Positions 32,631 through 44,700 are shown, counted from the stretch's first letter. The stretch: DNA of 64,000 nucleotides from Gliomastix tumulicola (GCA_001599755.1 BCHX01000003.1:1609015-1673014), one strand, 5' to 3'. Numbers and translations are program-made. The notes: generated by a model from the letters alone, not told the origin.

Positions 32631-35444
32631 ATGGCCATGGACGATGGTCCAGTCGCCCTCGAGCAGGCCCAGGAGCCTGCAACAATCAAGGAGCCTGCAG
32701 CGATCCAGAAGCCTACAGCGATTCAAGAACCTGCAACGATTCAAGAACCTGCAACGATCCAAGAGCCTACAACGACCCAGGAGCCTGCAGCAACCCAGGA
32801 GCCTGCAGTAACGCAAGAGCCTGCAGTATCCAAGGAGCCTGCAGTAACCAAGGAGCCTGCAGTAACCCAGAAGCCCGCATTAACCCAGGAGCCCGCAGCG
32901 GCGCAGGAGCCTGTGGCAGGGCCGAGCAGCGAAGAAAGGGGAGTAAATGAAATTGAGCAATACCGGCTTATACTCAAGCTTCGCGATGCCATCCTCTCGG
33001 GGAAGCATCCAACAATCAAGATACCACCTGGCCCAACCCCACTGCCTTCGGCTACGCCGCCAGCTGCTGCGGCATCGCTACCGAATGGCGGAAGTCCAGC
33101 TGCACTGAATGTGCAGGCCGTGTCCAAGAACTCGACCGTAACGATCAATCCGCCGTCCTCAGCCCCATTACCCGATGCGACCGCGAGCCAGCCACAAGCC
33201 CTTCCGTCGTCCGAGTTTAACCCGATCCTTCTCGAGAAATCCGAAGAGCTCATACAAGCCGAATACAAGCTCCAGAGACAAAGACTCGAGCGTGCCTTGA
33301 AGGAAGATGTGGACCAGCGTCGAGGGGGAAAGAGTGAGAAGGCAGAACTCCTGACCGACATTGATCTGTCTGATGTGCTATCCAAAGCCCTCGCTCTTGT
33401 CCAAGCAACATCTGCACCTGCCCCTGTTGAGTCTGACTTGGCTGCTACTAATGAGGCTTCAAGTGATTCTTTCGATGACAATACCTTCTACTCGTCTCGT
33501 CACGATACCCCCGAATCCCGCCTCGCCGCGCGTGTCCAGAATGAATCTGACGATGGCGGAGAATATGAACCTTCAGAGGCTCAGCCTGTCTTGGAGCCTC
33601 AGCCCATTGTACAGGAGTCTCAACCCTTCACGCAGAATCCCTTGCCAAGTAAAAGCCTTGTCAATGAGACTTCTAATGTTAGCCAGCCTGCTCCTCCTCC
33701 GGTACAGCCTCCAGTCGTCCACGCAGATCCTAAAGAAACTGCCTCGTTTCCGAGCAGTATCATCCGGGTCCCAGGCTTGAACAACTATCCAGTACCGAAC
33801 GGTGCATCTGATCCTAGCGTTCAAAGCAATGGCATCAGGCCTTACGGTATTCCAGACAAGCCAGCTCAGAAGGAGGTGGATCAACCAGGGCCTCAAAAAG
33901 ATGCTCGAGAACATATAGATGACTCCTATGCCGATACCTACCCCCCTTCTCCTCTTGTTCGAGGCCGCCCTGAACCGCCACAAGCCGCGGCACCGCAGCA
34001 GCCACCGCCAGCGTCTCCGTTAATAACGGCAGAGGCACCAGCTCCGAGCACCGCCGTGCCGCCTGCTGCCGCGCCAGCAAAGGTTACTGCCCTTCGAAAC
34101 GAGCCAGCTGCGGTGACGAGCCCAGAGAGCTCGCCACAGACAGGCAAGGGATCAGACAATAAAAAAGGCAAGAAGAAAAAGAGAAAGATGGATCGGCAAG
34201 CGCCGGAAGATGTCATGCCGTATATCAAGCCCGAACCGCGCTCTCCATCGCCTGGAATCAACGCACCAGCCTACATCAGGCCCATCAAGCGGCAGAAACA
34301 GGCCCCAAAACAACCACAAGACGTAGAAATGACGGATTTCCGTCCTCCACGCGACCCTCTACAGCAGCCACTGCAGCCTTACGATGCTAGTCCATACCGG
34401 GGCCCACAGTTACCTGTAGAGCGTGGCACCGCCAGCAACTATTCTCAACGGTCGGCGACGGCTGCATTGGCAGATCCGGGCTACGGTGGCGGATACTTAG
34501 ACGAACGAAGACGCCCGGCGGAACCCTACGCAGTTTCGCAAGCATCCTCACCACACTTCTACCCTCCACGTCCCTCAAGCGTCGTTTACTCTTCCCGTCC
34601 GATGGTCGGTAACGATGGTTATCCGGAGCAACAGCGTGTCTATCGCGAGCATCCCGAGACAGCTCGTATGAGTATTCATCCTGAGGGTGACGCTTACGGA
34701 CCACCCAGGCCGCCATCTAGATTGCTCATCGACTCTTTTGGCCGCGAGTACATCGAGCCGCCTAGGCCTGCTATCCGCCAGTCAGTTGCACCTCCTATTC
34801 ACCGTGGTGAACCGGAGATCATATATGAGCGGACGGTGCCACGACCGGCCCCCCGTCACCCTGCACCTCCTGCTTTTGACGACGGCCATATCTTCACAAG
34901 AGCATCATCTGCATATCCGATGCCCCGTCGTGTCGTGACGCAGCCGGAATACGCCCACCCCGACTTCATGGAGACAAGGCATCGGGAGTATTCTGCTCGG
35001 CCCATGGGCCCTCCGACCGAGTACGTGCCGATGCCGCCTCCAGGCCGTTTGCCAGCACCAGTGGATGGGCCGCCAAGAGATTACACGGGGAGAGCGGTCA
35101 GCGTTCGGCCAGTTGAGACTATGCGGTACGAGATGCCTGCCGAATATGGAAGAATGCAGAGCGTCCGGCCTGAAGGACACGTGCGAGAGTACATTGAGAC
35201 GAGGCCTGCGGAGCGGCATCGACCTGTTGGCGAGCCGTATCCGATAGAGTATGCACCGAGGCCAGCCGAGCATCACTCCGTCCAGCGGGCCTTCAGTGCA
35301 ATGCCCCCCGATCGCTTCTATGAGCAGCCGCAACCGCCTCTGGCGCAGCCGCGACCGAGTAACGTCACTTACATTGAGCGGCCGCAGCCTCCCTTGGGGG
35401 AGTTCGGCTATGCGGATAATACCAGACGAGACATCTATCGTTGA
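32631..35444 (+). CDS. Proline-rich, intrinsically disordered protein, probably nuclear
   Basis: A single-exon gene of 937 residues from the first ATG (32631). I do not recognise its family. It opens with 14 hexapeptide repeats of the type QEPATI (residues 14-97), then a possible helix EIEQYRLILKLRDAIL. A charged segment ELIQAEYKLQRQRLERALKE could be a short coiled coil, followed by DNTFYSSRHDTPESR and a long Pro/Gln/Ala-rich stretch. KKGKKKKRKMDR is a strong candidate nuclear localisation signal, and IKPEPRSP just after it fits a phosphorylation-dependent SUMO site. The final third is rich in Pro, Arg and Tyr (RPAPRHPAPPAFDD, YERTVPRP), typical of RNA-associated disordered regions. It lies next to conserved genes and has ordinary codon use, so it is a real gene. 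Confidence 0.8.
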   Translation: MAMDDGPVALEQAQEPATIKEPAAIQKPTAIQEPATIQEPATIQEPTTTQEPAATQEPAVTQEPAVSKEPAVTKEPAVTQKPALTQEPAAAQEPVAGPSSEERGVNEIEQYRLILKLRDAILSGKHPTIKIPPGPTPLPSATPPAAAASLPNGGSPAALNVQAVSKNSTVTINPPSSAPLPDATASQPQALPSSEFNPILLEKSEELIQAEYKLQRQRLERALKEDVDQRRGGKSEKAELLTDIDLSDVLSKALALVQATSAPAPVESDLAATNEASSDSFDDNTFYSSRHDTPESRLAARVQNESDDGGEYEPSEAQPVLEPQPIVQESQPFTQNPLPSKSLVNETSNVSQPAPPPVQPPVVHADPKETASFPSSIIRVPGLNNYPVPNGASDPSVQSNGIRPYGIPDKPAQKEVDQPGPQKDAREHIDDSYADTYPPSPLVRGRPEPPQAAAPQQPPPASPLITAEAPAPSTAVPPAAAPAKVTALRNEPAAVTSPESSPQTGKGSDNKKGKKKKRKMDRQAPEDVMPYIKPEPRSPSPGINAPAYIRPIKRQKQAPKQPQDVEMTDFRPPRDPLQQPLQPYDASPYRGPQLPVERGTASNYSQRSATAALADPGYGGGYLDERRRPAEPYAVSQASSPHFYPPRPSSVVYSSRPMVGNDGYPEQQRVYREHPETARMSIHPEGDAYGPPRPPSRLLIDSFGREYIEPPRPAIRQSVAPPIHRGEPEIIYERTVPRPAPRHPAPPAFDDGHIFTRASSAYPMPRRVVTQPEYAHPDFMETRHREYSARPMGPPTEYVPMPPPGRLPAPVDGPPRDYTGRAVSVRPVETMRYEMPAEYGRMQSVRPEGHVREYIETRPAERHRPVGEPYPIEYAPRPAEHHSVQRAFSAMPPDRFYEQPQPPLAQPRPSNVTYIERPQPPLGEFGYADNTRRDIYR
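32670..32921 (+). repeat. 18-bp coding minisatellite (14 units)
   Basis: Fourteen tandem 18-bp units, each coding for a hexapeptide [QK]-[EK]-P-[AVT]-x-x. Two units are identical or nearly so and the others differ by 1-5 bases. Because the unit length is a multiple of three and stop-free, other frames also stay open across it. Confidence 0.95.
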
Positions 35445-36022
35445 AAGGAGATCAAGGCAATATTTGGGTGTTGGGGTATGAGTAGTGTATTGATAGCCAT
35501 AATATGTTGAAATGGAAAACAGATCGATATTCTTGCCAATCGACCGCGTGCTTAGACTGTGACTGCTATCACCTTCGGCTGCGCGTCTTGCTAGCATGTC
35601 ATTCAAAGACACTCAGATGTGATTTTAGCACTGGAATTTCAAAATAGTGCAAGCTCGTCGACATGAAGATTACCCCAGACTGATTATTCTCTCGGTTTCC
35701 TGAGCGGCACCGGCTTTGCATAATCTGATCACTCTTGATTATTTCCAACCCCTCCAAAGCGAGGCTAGAAAAGTGTATCCGAAGAGCTTTCTTACCCCAC
35801 CCTCGAAAAGAAAGTAGCTTCGCAGTCAATCCAGAACCGGACTTTTTTTTATCTTGCCGACAACTGTACCGTAGCTCAAGGTCAAGATCATCAGCTCTTA
35901 ATCGTCTTTCCAGAGTGAAATCAGCACTGCTACAGCATCCCTGTCAACTTGCCCCCTTCACCCCGCCAACACATTCCTACATACGCCTATCGACGCACGA
36001 GACGACCCAGACAGCTGTCACC
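35445..36022. other. Intergenic, URA5 promoter and leader
   Basis: 578 bp holding the 3' flank of the proline-rich gene and the URA5 upstream region, whose last 100 bp are C-rich and purine-poor as in many fungal 5' leaders. No separate gene. Confidence 0.5.
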
Positions 36023-36727
36023 ATGGCTTCGAATCTTCCCGAGTACAAGAAGAAGTTCCTCGAGGCGTCCCTCAACGGCGGCGTCCTCAAGTTCGGCCAG
36101 TTCGAGCTCAAGTCCAAGAGAATATCCCCCTACTTCTTCAACGCGGGGCTCTTCCACACGGCACGCCTGGCCGCTGCGATCTCGGACGCCTTCGCGCACA
36201 CCGTCGCCGAGGCGCAGCGGGAGCAAGGGCTCGAGTTCGACATCATCTTCGGCCCCGCGTACAAGGGCATCCCGCTCGCGGCGACCATCGCCGTCCGGCT
36301 CGGCGAGCTGGCGCCGGACAACCTCGACTCGGTCTCGTACTCGTTCGACCGCAAGGAGGCCAAGGATCACGGCGAGGGCGGCAGCATCGTGGGTGCCTCG
36401 CTGCGCGGGAAGAAGGTGCTGATCGTGGACGATGTCATCACGGCCGGCACGGCGAAGCGGGACGCCATCGACAAGATCCGGAAGGAGGGCGGCATTGTCG
36501 CCGGCATCGTGGTGGCGCTGGACCGCATGGAGAAGCTGCCGGCGGTGGACGGGGACGACTCGAAGCCCGGTCCCAGCGCGATTGGCGAGCTGAGGAAGGA
36601 GTACGGGATTCCCATCTTTGCCATCCTGACGCTCGACGATATCATCGACGGGGTTCGGGGCTTTGCTTCGGAGGAGGATGTCAAGCGCACGGAGGCATAC
36701 CGGGCACAGTACAAGGCTACCGACTAG
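36023..36727 (+). CDS. URA5: Orotate phosphoribosyltransferase
   Basis: Cytosolic enzyme of de novo pyrimidine synthesis that transfers phosphoribosyl from PRPP to orotate, giving orotidine 5'-monophosphate. It has one exon and 234 residues, the usual fungal size. Visible landmarks are VLKFGQFELKSKRISPYFFN (orotate side), FGPAYKGIPLAATIAV, SFDRKEAKDHGEGG (the flexible catalytic loop), and the PRPP-binding motif KVLIVDDVITAGTA. The start is fixed by the conserved N-terminus MASNLPEYKKKFLEASL. Codon use is strongly GC-biased at the third position, unlike its AT-richer upstream region, as expected of a well-expressed housekeeping gene. Confidence 0.97.
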   Translation: MASNLPEYKKKFLEASLNGGVLKFGQFELKSKRISPYFFNAGLFHTARLAAAISDAFAHTVAEAQREQGLEFDIIFGPAYKGIPLAATIAVRLGELAPDNLDSVSYSFDRKEAKDHGEGGSIVGASLRGKKVLIVDDVITAGTAKRDAIDKIRKEGGIVAGIVVALDRMEKLPAVDGDDSKPGPSAIGELRKEYGIPIFAILTLDDIIDGVRGFASEEDVKRTEAYRAQYKATD

Positions 36728-38471
36728 AACTGGAACAAAGAATGGCAACGGTATGTGTGTACACTATCTCGGCCATCACCTGCACCCTACTTCTCTATGT
36801 GGCTGAAGCGGTCTTGTCTTCTCGCCTTTTGTGTGTGGCGCATCATATCAGTAGCATAGCCCTTAGCCTACCCACGCGTTTGCCTGGCAATCAAACATCC
36901 AGACGGAGGCCGTAGACCACTCTTCACCGAGATGAGGTAAGCGTGCAAGAAACTGTCAACACGAGGGCCTGTGCCTTGTCTTGTCAGTGGATAAGGGCTT
37001 GCGCACGAATTCATCATCGGCTTGCGGAAACTTCGAGTCCGATCCGAGGCTGCGCATGATAAGCAGAGAAGAGGAGCCAGCGGGCTGTGCTGCCGTTAGC
37101 CACAGGTACCTACTAACCTACCCGTCTCTCTGTTGGGGGCACAGCTCAGCAGCAACAGGGTACAAATGTTGGATGATCCTTGAGTGTGCGCTCCCTCACC
37201 GTCATCCCAGATCTCATCCCTTTTCTGCCTCCCCAACTTGTGACTCTTCTTGACTGCGCACTGGGCAAATTCGGGAAGGCGTGATCAGTCAAGCCTCGTG
37301 GATAGATCGGCTGATCTAGAGGGAACCAAGCACACATCCGATCTTGCACCATGGATGAGGAGGCGCTCAACAGCGTGGCCCGGGCGTTTTACCAAACCGC
37401 CGCCCCCTAAAAGCTTCCCAGGGGCCCCAGCAGGCGGTCGGTCTCGCTCTCAGCGTGCCCACCCGTCCAACGTGTCCCCTGCTGCTCCCCCCCCTAAAAG
37501 CCCCCGAATCAGCGCTCAGTGCAGGGCTGCCGCAGGTACGGGCGCTTAGTGGGACGGGGCAGTACTCCCTTACGACACGCCTAACATGTGACGTGCAACG
37601 GGATTGGCTGCCGGACCACCACCAGGAATGCAGCCTTTGCTTATGGTCCCTTGCGCCGCCCCGGCCACCTGATATTCAGGCGGCCATTCCAGCTGCGTCG
37701 GTGTGCGCTGTGCAGTGCGCATAGCCGTGTCTGTCTGCAATGCGAGAGAGCCCTCCACGTGTAAGAGTGATCCAATGTGTGCTACCTACTAGTACTGCAG
37801 GTGTGTCCTTCGTACGCGTCGCAGCGGGTCTGAGTTCGGTAGGCAGGTACCTACGGATACCGTCCTCACCGGTACTGCTTTAGTGCTGGGTTAGGTTCCA
37901 GGTTGTCATCCTCGACCCATGCCCTGCCCTGAAAAGTGACGGGTTCCAAGGAACGCACGCAGCCGCCCCATCAGGCGTGGAAATGGCCAAGGGGGTACCT
38001 CGGCCGCCCGCGGTCAGCGGCCAGAAGTCGAAGTACCGCCCGTCCAGGCGTCACCGCACCGTGTCTTGTCTCGCTCCACGGAGAGTTCCAGAGTCCAGAC
38101 TGTGGGCTTCCTCCTCCTTCTGCTCTTTCCCCAAACTCCCCACCACCACTTCTTGCCTCTGCGAGTGTATTCTTCAAGGCTCCTCTCTGCTGCCCAGAGA
38201 CTCGGAAAGGACCCTCCCAGAGTCAATTCCTCTTCTTCTTTTCCCTTCTCGCTCTTCTCTTCTCCTCTGTCTGCTTGTCAGCGCCGCCTTCTTCTACCCT
38301 GCCGGCTTCCCGCCTTTTTGTCTCCCGTCTCCCGTCGTCGAACACGTCCTCCAACTTCACGAATTTCCCCTCCGGTGCTTGTAGCTGTCTCCTTGATCAC
38401 CAGCAGCGGCACATGTGTTGACCTGTGGCTTTCGACTTTTTTCTCCCGCTCTGCAACGAAACCTACTCATC
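36728..38471. promoter_or_regulatory. Long upstream region and pyrimidine-rich leader of the KH gene
   Basis: 1.74 kb without a gene. CCCCCTAAAAGC occurs twice (37403-37414 and 37490-37501), each containing CCCCT, the stress response element core. A pyrimidine-rich stretch from about 38095 to 38450 (CTTCCTCCTCCTTCTGCTC and similar) looks like a long 5' untranslated leader. CTCCACGGAG occurs at 38074-38083. Several short upstream frames exist but none has support. Confidence 0.45.
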
Positions 38472-41400
38472 ATGAACAAGCTGGCGAACATGCGTCAATG
38501 GTCGGAGAGGATAAATCCCAACTTCAGTGGTATGGGCCGTCCGAACATGCCCATGAATCCGCTCAACCCGCACCACAAGAACCCAACGCAGCCGGGCCCC
38601 CCGTTGAGCTCCCCTCACGCCGCCGATGCCACGATTCACTGCTCGTTCAACGTCCCGTTCTCCTTTGACCTCGCCGGCCCGAACACCGAGGACATCCTGC
38701 ACGCTACCACCGACGCTGTCCTCCGCTGGACGCACTCGGCCGAAGCCCCTGACGACATCGGGGTACACGAGCTCCCCGCCCACGCCGACTGCCTCAACAC
38801 CCTGAACAGGCTCTGCAGAGACCTGACGGCCGGCCCGCTGCCCATCGAGGCACATGTGCGCACCTCGAACCCGGACAACGGCAGGAGTCAGCAGATTGTC
38901 ACGGTTTGCTTGTCGGGTTCGCCGGATCTTGTGCATAAGAGTCGCGAGGCTATCTTCCATGACACTCCCATCTCACTTGTGAGTTTCCAGCCTCTTTCGG
39001 TGCTGCTCAGTGGCGTGTGACTGACACTGTTCCAGCGCTGCACCACGATCGATGTCGACGGCAATCTTGTTTGTGACCTGGACCATGGCAAGCTCAAGGA
39101 ATCTGTCACCGAGACTCTCGACAGCATCTCGGCCTACTGCGGTGTCGACATCTTTCTTCTTGGCCCCAAGCTGACGCCCATGGTGGACGGCATGTCTGGT
39201 GATGCCGAGACGCGAATGGACCAGCGCTGGAGAGTTGCCATCTATGGTGACCCGCTCGCTTCGGAGCACGCGAAGGCTCGCGTCCTGATTCACATCGACA
39301 CCTTGGTATGTCCCAGTTCTAGAAGTTGGAGGATATTTGGGTGCAAGACTGACCCTTTGTGCACAGCTCGGCCGCATGGCAGATTCCGTCCAGGTCGACC
39401 ATTCCCTTCATCAGATCGTCTGCGGGCGTCACCGTAAGAACATCAAGCTCCTCGAATCATCGACTGGTACCGCGATCTACTTCCCCCCGACCTTTTCTCA
39501 GACGCACCGTTATTGCCCTCCCAGCGCAAGCAGGCGTGATCCGCGGGACATCTACGTGACTGGAGACAATCCTCAGGCCATAATGGTGGCCAAGGAAAAG
39601 ATTCTCGAGCTCGCCCACTCCGCACGTCTATTCGTCAAGGACGTCACGATTCCGGCAGCTAAGATCGACAGTATTCTCTTGGATCGCTCTGACAAAGTCC
39701 GCAAGATCATTGAGGCAAACGGAACGTCCATCATGTTTCCCGCATTGGGCACTCAGCGTACAACGGTCCGAGTTCAGGGCATTGAAGGGTTGCCAGTGGA
39801 GCGGACGGTCAGAGAGCTGATGTCATTGGTCGGGCAGTTTTATGCTGCCGGGTGGTTCATTCAACAGCCCGAGCTTCGACAGCCTCTCAGTGCCACCGAT
39901 GTTGGGGCCATGCTTAGCGATATTTGTGCTCGCTCGGGTTGCGAGTTGGTGTTTGATAAGCAAAACTTCAACATCACCGGCTCCGATGACGCGGTCAAGT
40001 CGGCTTTGGCCGTCATCGCAGATCTTGATTTTGTGGCACAGTCCCAGTACCAGATCCGGGTCAAGATCGAGCTTGCCAACGAGCACAAGGAATTTGTCAG
40101 CGGGAAGAAGAACGGCAAGATCAACAAGATCATGGGTCAGAGTAAGTTATACCTAGCAGCCCATGTCCTGGGTCATCAGCGGGCTAACTAACCTCATTAC
40201 CCAGGCAATGTGCAAATCATCTTCGACGGCTTCAACGAATACAACTTCAACATCGATGTCATGGCTGCGAGCTACGACTCGATGAAGCAGGGCCTGAGCC
40301 TAGTTGAACAAGAGATGCCGGCCTCAATCTCTTTCCATGTTCCTGACCAGTATCACAAACGCATCATTGGCATCGGCGGCTCCCACATCCAGCGTATCAT
40401 GAAGAAGCACTCGGTCTTCGTCAAGTTCTCCAACGCCATGGACAGAGGTACGGGCTTCAAGGAAGGAGCATTCAAGGAACTTATTCGCTAACGGAGGTGT
40501 AGGAGGCATGGGCCGTGAAGATGATGATATCAAGGTCGACAATGTCATCTGCCGCACACCGGCTCGCAACGCACAAAATCTGGATGCCGTCAAGAATGAG
40601 ATTCTCGAGATGGTTGATCGAACTGTAAGTCACCTCTACGGAGGGACCAAGTCCTGTTTCATGTCATAGATACATACTAACAAAATTTGTCTAGGACTCT
40701 GAGTACACCTCACAGATTGTCAATGTTGATCGCTTGTACCATCGTCAGCTGATCGCCCGACTTCCGGAGATTGACGAGCTCGAGCAGAAGTACCACTGCA
40801 AGATCAGTTTCCCCAGCACTGAGCAGGCCAGTGACGAGGTCACAGTCACTGGACCTCAGTGGCAGGTTCCGCACTGCGTGGATGAGTTCCTGGGAATGGT
40901 CCCTGACAAGCATGAACTTGTCCTGGCCCGTGAAGAAGAGCTCATGAAATTCTTGGTCTCTCCGGCCTTTGCTACCGAACTGATCAACAAGCTCAGGACT
41001 CAGTACGAGGTTGATCTCACAACTCGCGAGGATCCCGACGAGGTTACCGAAGACGGCAAGCCAACCGTTACTCTGTCGTGGGGCTTCACTCGAAACAACG
41101 CTGGCGGCTTGCGTGATGCTCTCGACTTTGTGCTCGGTCAGTTCACGAACGGTGGGCTCGAAGTCACCATTGTCAAGGGATCTCTCCCTCGCCCCAAGTC
41201 GGACTCGTTCGAAGACACGCTCCAGTACTTCGACTCGAAGCTGCTCCAGCACGCGCCGGCAGTAGCCAGCGACTCTCCAGTCAAGGCAGCCTTCGGCGAC
41301 GAAATCGCTCGCGAGAGGAGCAGCATTCTGGACCGCCTTCGCAAGCCCGGTAGCATGACTTCGATCTCGTCTTTCCTCGACCGTCGAAAGAACAGCTCTC

Positions 41401-41711
41401 GCTCGCCCAACGGCAACTTCTTCAAAGGATCCAGCAATGTCTCGAAGTCCTCGCTCATCTCCATCGAGTCGGCCCGCAGTTTCAACGCGGACCGAAACCC
41501 TTGGAACGACAGCGGCGTCAACCTCGCCGACGAAGATAATCCTTGGGCCCCCAGGCCCTTGAGCAGCAACGTCGACAACAAGTTGACTATTCCTCTCCCT
41601 GGGGACGTCACTCCCCGACACCACGCCCGCATCTCCGGCGATAGCGGGCGCCCTTCCACATCTAATTCAATGAATTCAGGATACCCCGGTCCCATTGGAC
41701 CTTTCCGTTAG
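38472..41711 (+). CDS. Multi-KH-domain RNA-binding protein
   Basis: A large cytoplasmic-type RNA-binding protein with repeated KH motifs. Six exons (38472-38978, 39036-39305, 39367-40141, 40205-40447, 40503-40624, 40695-41711) give 977 residues. KH-like segments include VDHSLHQIVCGRHRKNIKLLESSTGTAI (about 268-295), IELANEHKEFVSGKKNGKINKIM with an intact G-x-x-G-type loop, and FHVPDQYHKRIIGIGGSHIQRIM (about 585-607), the best match (IIGxGGxxI). A later DRLYHRQLIARLPEIDELE resembles a degenerate copy. The C-terminal 130 residues are Ser/Asn-rich and disordered. Its architecture is like fungal vigilin-related proteins, but it is shorter than Scp160, so I give no symbol. Confidence 0.88.
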
Positions 41712-44700
41712 ATTCCTCGGTGTTAGAATCTGCATGCAAATACCCCCGGCTGGATATACCCTGGCGCAAAGAATACCCCGAAACGTCTGATTGTTTCAAA
41801 TTGGTCGGCTCACGTCTTGATTTCTGCTTCTTTTTTCTGGTTTTTCTCGCTCCACTCTGGATTGGGTTCTGCAGTTTGCTTTTTTTTTTTTTCATTTTGA
41901 TCGTCGTTTTGCTTGGAATCGAAGGGCACGAGGATGCGCTTCTCACGTTTGGTTACGAAACTGGTGCTGTGTGCTGATGATGACTGACGTCCACTCTTGA
42001 TACCCGCTTGTGCGACGAGCAGTTGGCAGCCAAGAAAAAGAAAGAAAGAAAAGGAGAACGAAAACATTTGGAAAAATACCCTTACAGCATATTTTGATTT
42101 TCGATGAGGTGTTTTGGGAGGATTATAGGTCGAAAAGTTTGCGATATTCCGTGCGGGGGCCGAGAAAGGATGTGCACTCAGATCCGACATTAGTATCTGT
42201 TCGTTTCAGCCTGGGGGGTTCTTTGGCTCGAAGAGATGCTTTTGGCTCGGGGATGGACGGGGTTTGGAGGTCGCGCAAAATAGAGGGAAGGGGAAAGAGG
42301 GACGCAGGATATCATCTCGTGGCGCTGGCATGGCAAAGGGGGATTGTCACGAACGATATCTCGGCTATACTTTAGTTAGCTGAGGAAGATACCACCATTT
42401 TCCCCTCTTGCATTACGAAGTTTCCGTCCGTATATTGCGCATCCAGTTGTACTCGAGATCGGTGAGGCTGGGGGAATAGGTGTCCCAACTCGAAGATTCA
42501 AGATGACTGCTCGCGGCTATCATTTATACCAGGTCGGTCAGATGGCGATACTCAGTGAACACGGGACGAAGGGATATATACTGAAAATTCAGCTCGTCTC
42601 AGGTAGCCACGAGCATCGACAGGTCTAAGCCCCCTTTGCTGACTACCACGGCAGACACACAAGATCATCGCCACACGAGATGAAGAAGAATATTCATGTC
42701 TTTCAAACGGCTGGCTCACATATACTCCTGGTTTATTCGACCAAGCTGAACGTTTGTTTACTTGCCTTTGGTTGGGCCCATCTACGTGCGCCTTCTCTCC
42801 ATCCTTTAGCAATTAGAAATGCTACCGAGTATATTCCCTCCAGGCCAGCCCGTTCGAATATCTGTATGATACCCCTTCCGGGAAATTACTTCTTGAAAAT
42901 CTCATTGCTCCTCTTGGTGTTCTCATACTACTAGCTAGTACTGGTAGTCATGCATGCTCCAAACTAAGGTTCCCTCGATCGACATCATCTTGGGGGTTAA
43001 CGGGATGTGGTTTTCGAAGCTGCCCGTGCATCAGAACCGTCGTTGAATTGCGGTGAGACTCGCCCGGGTCTGGAAGTCTTGCGTGGCACCAGCGTTGATG
43101 GTGTAAACCGCTGGGTCGAGTTTGCTTGTTAGTCCGTGACTCTTTGCGGCGTGTCCAGGGCTGTCACTTGCTTTACCTCCCACCCTGGTTACATCAACTA
43201 CCATAAGTGGACGAGAGTTTCGAAAACCTGGGCACGGGCTCTTTGATGGGCCAGGGAGCGTCCACCTTTGAGGTGGTGTATGGAAGTCCATGAATGCCGA
43301 CATCTCGGTGGTGAAGAGTCAGGTATTAACCTAATCGGAGAAAACATGACTTGTACAGTCTTCAACGTCATGTTCCACTGGCTATCCCCCAAGATCCAGG
43401 AAGCAACCAAGTCACACCTAAGGTAACCCAAGAAGAGCCAAGCTACCACCAAACCTAGCTTGTATATCTTAAGAGGGCTTACGATCTGTCATTCCCTCGC
43501 CGGCTTCTGGGCAGATCAACATGGACGCCTTATTGAAACTGGCCGAATCTTCTCCATGAAGGTAGACAAGACGGACCTCGCCAAAAATGAATGAATGCAG
43601 TCATTCAACGCTCAACGGGTTGGCGACTGAGATGGCCGCCGCTTTTTCGGGTGCAGGCGAGGTAGCATACTACCCCGACAGAGCGTGCCCTCCTGCCCAA
43701 CGGGACGCTCCTGGTGCGAGGTGTGTTGCTCGCGTGTTGGGAAGGCCTGGGGTTCTCGGGTCCGTGGCACGGCGCTGGGCCTCGGTGACGTTTCCCTGGA
43801 GGTGGCCCAGGATGTTCTGGAAGTCGACACATGAGTTCGCGACACCGGTTGTGAAAAGGCTGCAGAATGCCACTGCACGCGGTCAGGGGCGGGACGGGTG
43901 CCGGGGCCGGATGTAGATGATGTCCGTCTCGTCTCCTATGAGCTCGATGGCCTAGAGAAAGATGGGTGGAGGAGACGGTAGCACAGGACCGCACGGTTGG
44001 TCTTGCTCTTCGCGAGGATGGCCGCCTCCCAGTGATCCAGGCCGTGGATGTCGCCGGGGATGGAGCAAGTCAAAGTCGATACCGAAGACGGCGTCCTCGT
44101 TCTCGTCGGCCCGGTGTGGCATCGGGATTGTCTCTCTTTCATCTAGAGTGTCGCAGGCCTGGCTGGATGTGCCGAAGCTCCCTGTCCCCGACGATGGTAG
44201 TCCGGGTTTTTCAGGTTGGCTGAGCGCGAAGGAAGGGAAATCTTTCGGAGGTGAGGGATAACCGGCCTCGTGGTCCCCATCGTGGGGAAATCAGCCAGAG
44301 TGAACAGGCCGAGTCGAAGTCGTCCTTCCTGGCCCTCGGTAGGCAACTGGCGAGCACGGACAGCGCTACAATGAAGCTGGGCCGACGTGGCCTCTGAAGA
44401 AGTCGCAAGAGGAGTGAGAGGAATGAAATTTACGACCGTGGTAAGAGTCACTGCTCACCTTGGTGACGGACAACGACGATCCCATCACTCCAGTGCGTTA
44501 TGTGGAAGGACAAGGCAAGAGAGAAGCGCGATTGGTTCGGCAAGCGCTACCACGAAGCAGACCTGACAGATGGAACAATATTATCCGCTTGGTACGAGAT
44601 GGAGGCTTATACTGGGACGAAGCCTGGACTTGGAAGGTCCGCGCCCAAGCCCTCTTCCCTGGGTTCGCTCGAGCGAGCGCAGTGGTATATTACAGCCTCT

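Noticed and set aside
38074..38083. CTCCACGGAG upstream of the KH gene, as a further cluster motif site
   Set aside because: It is far outside the cluster, in the leader of a housekeeping gene; treated as background and used to temper the motif claim.
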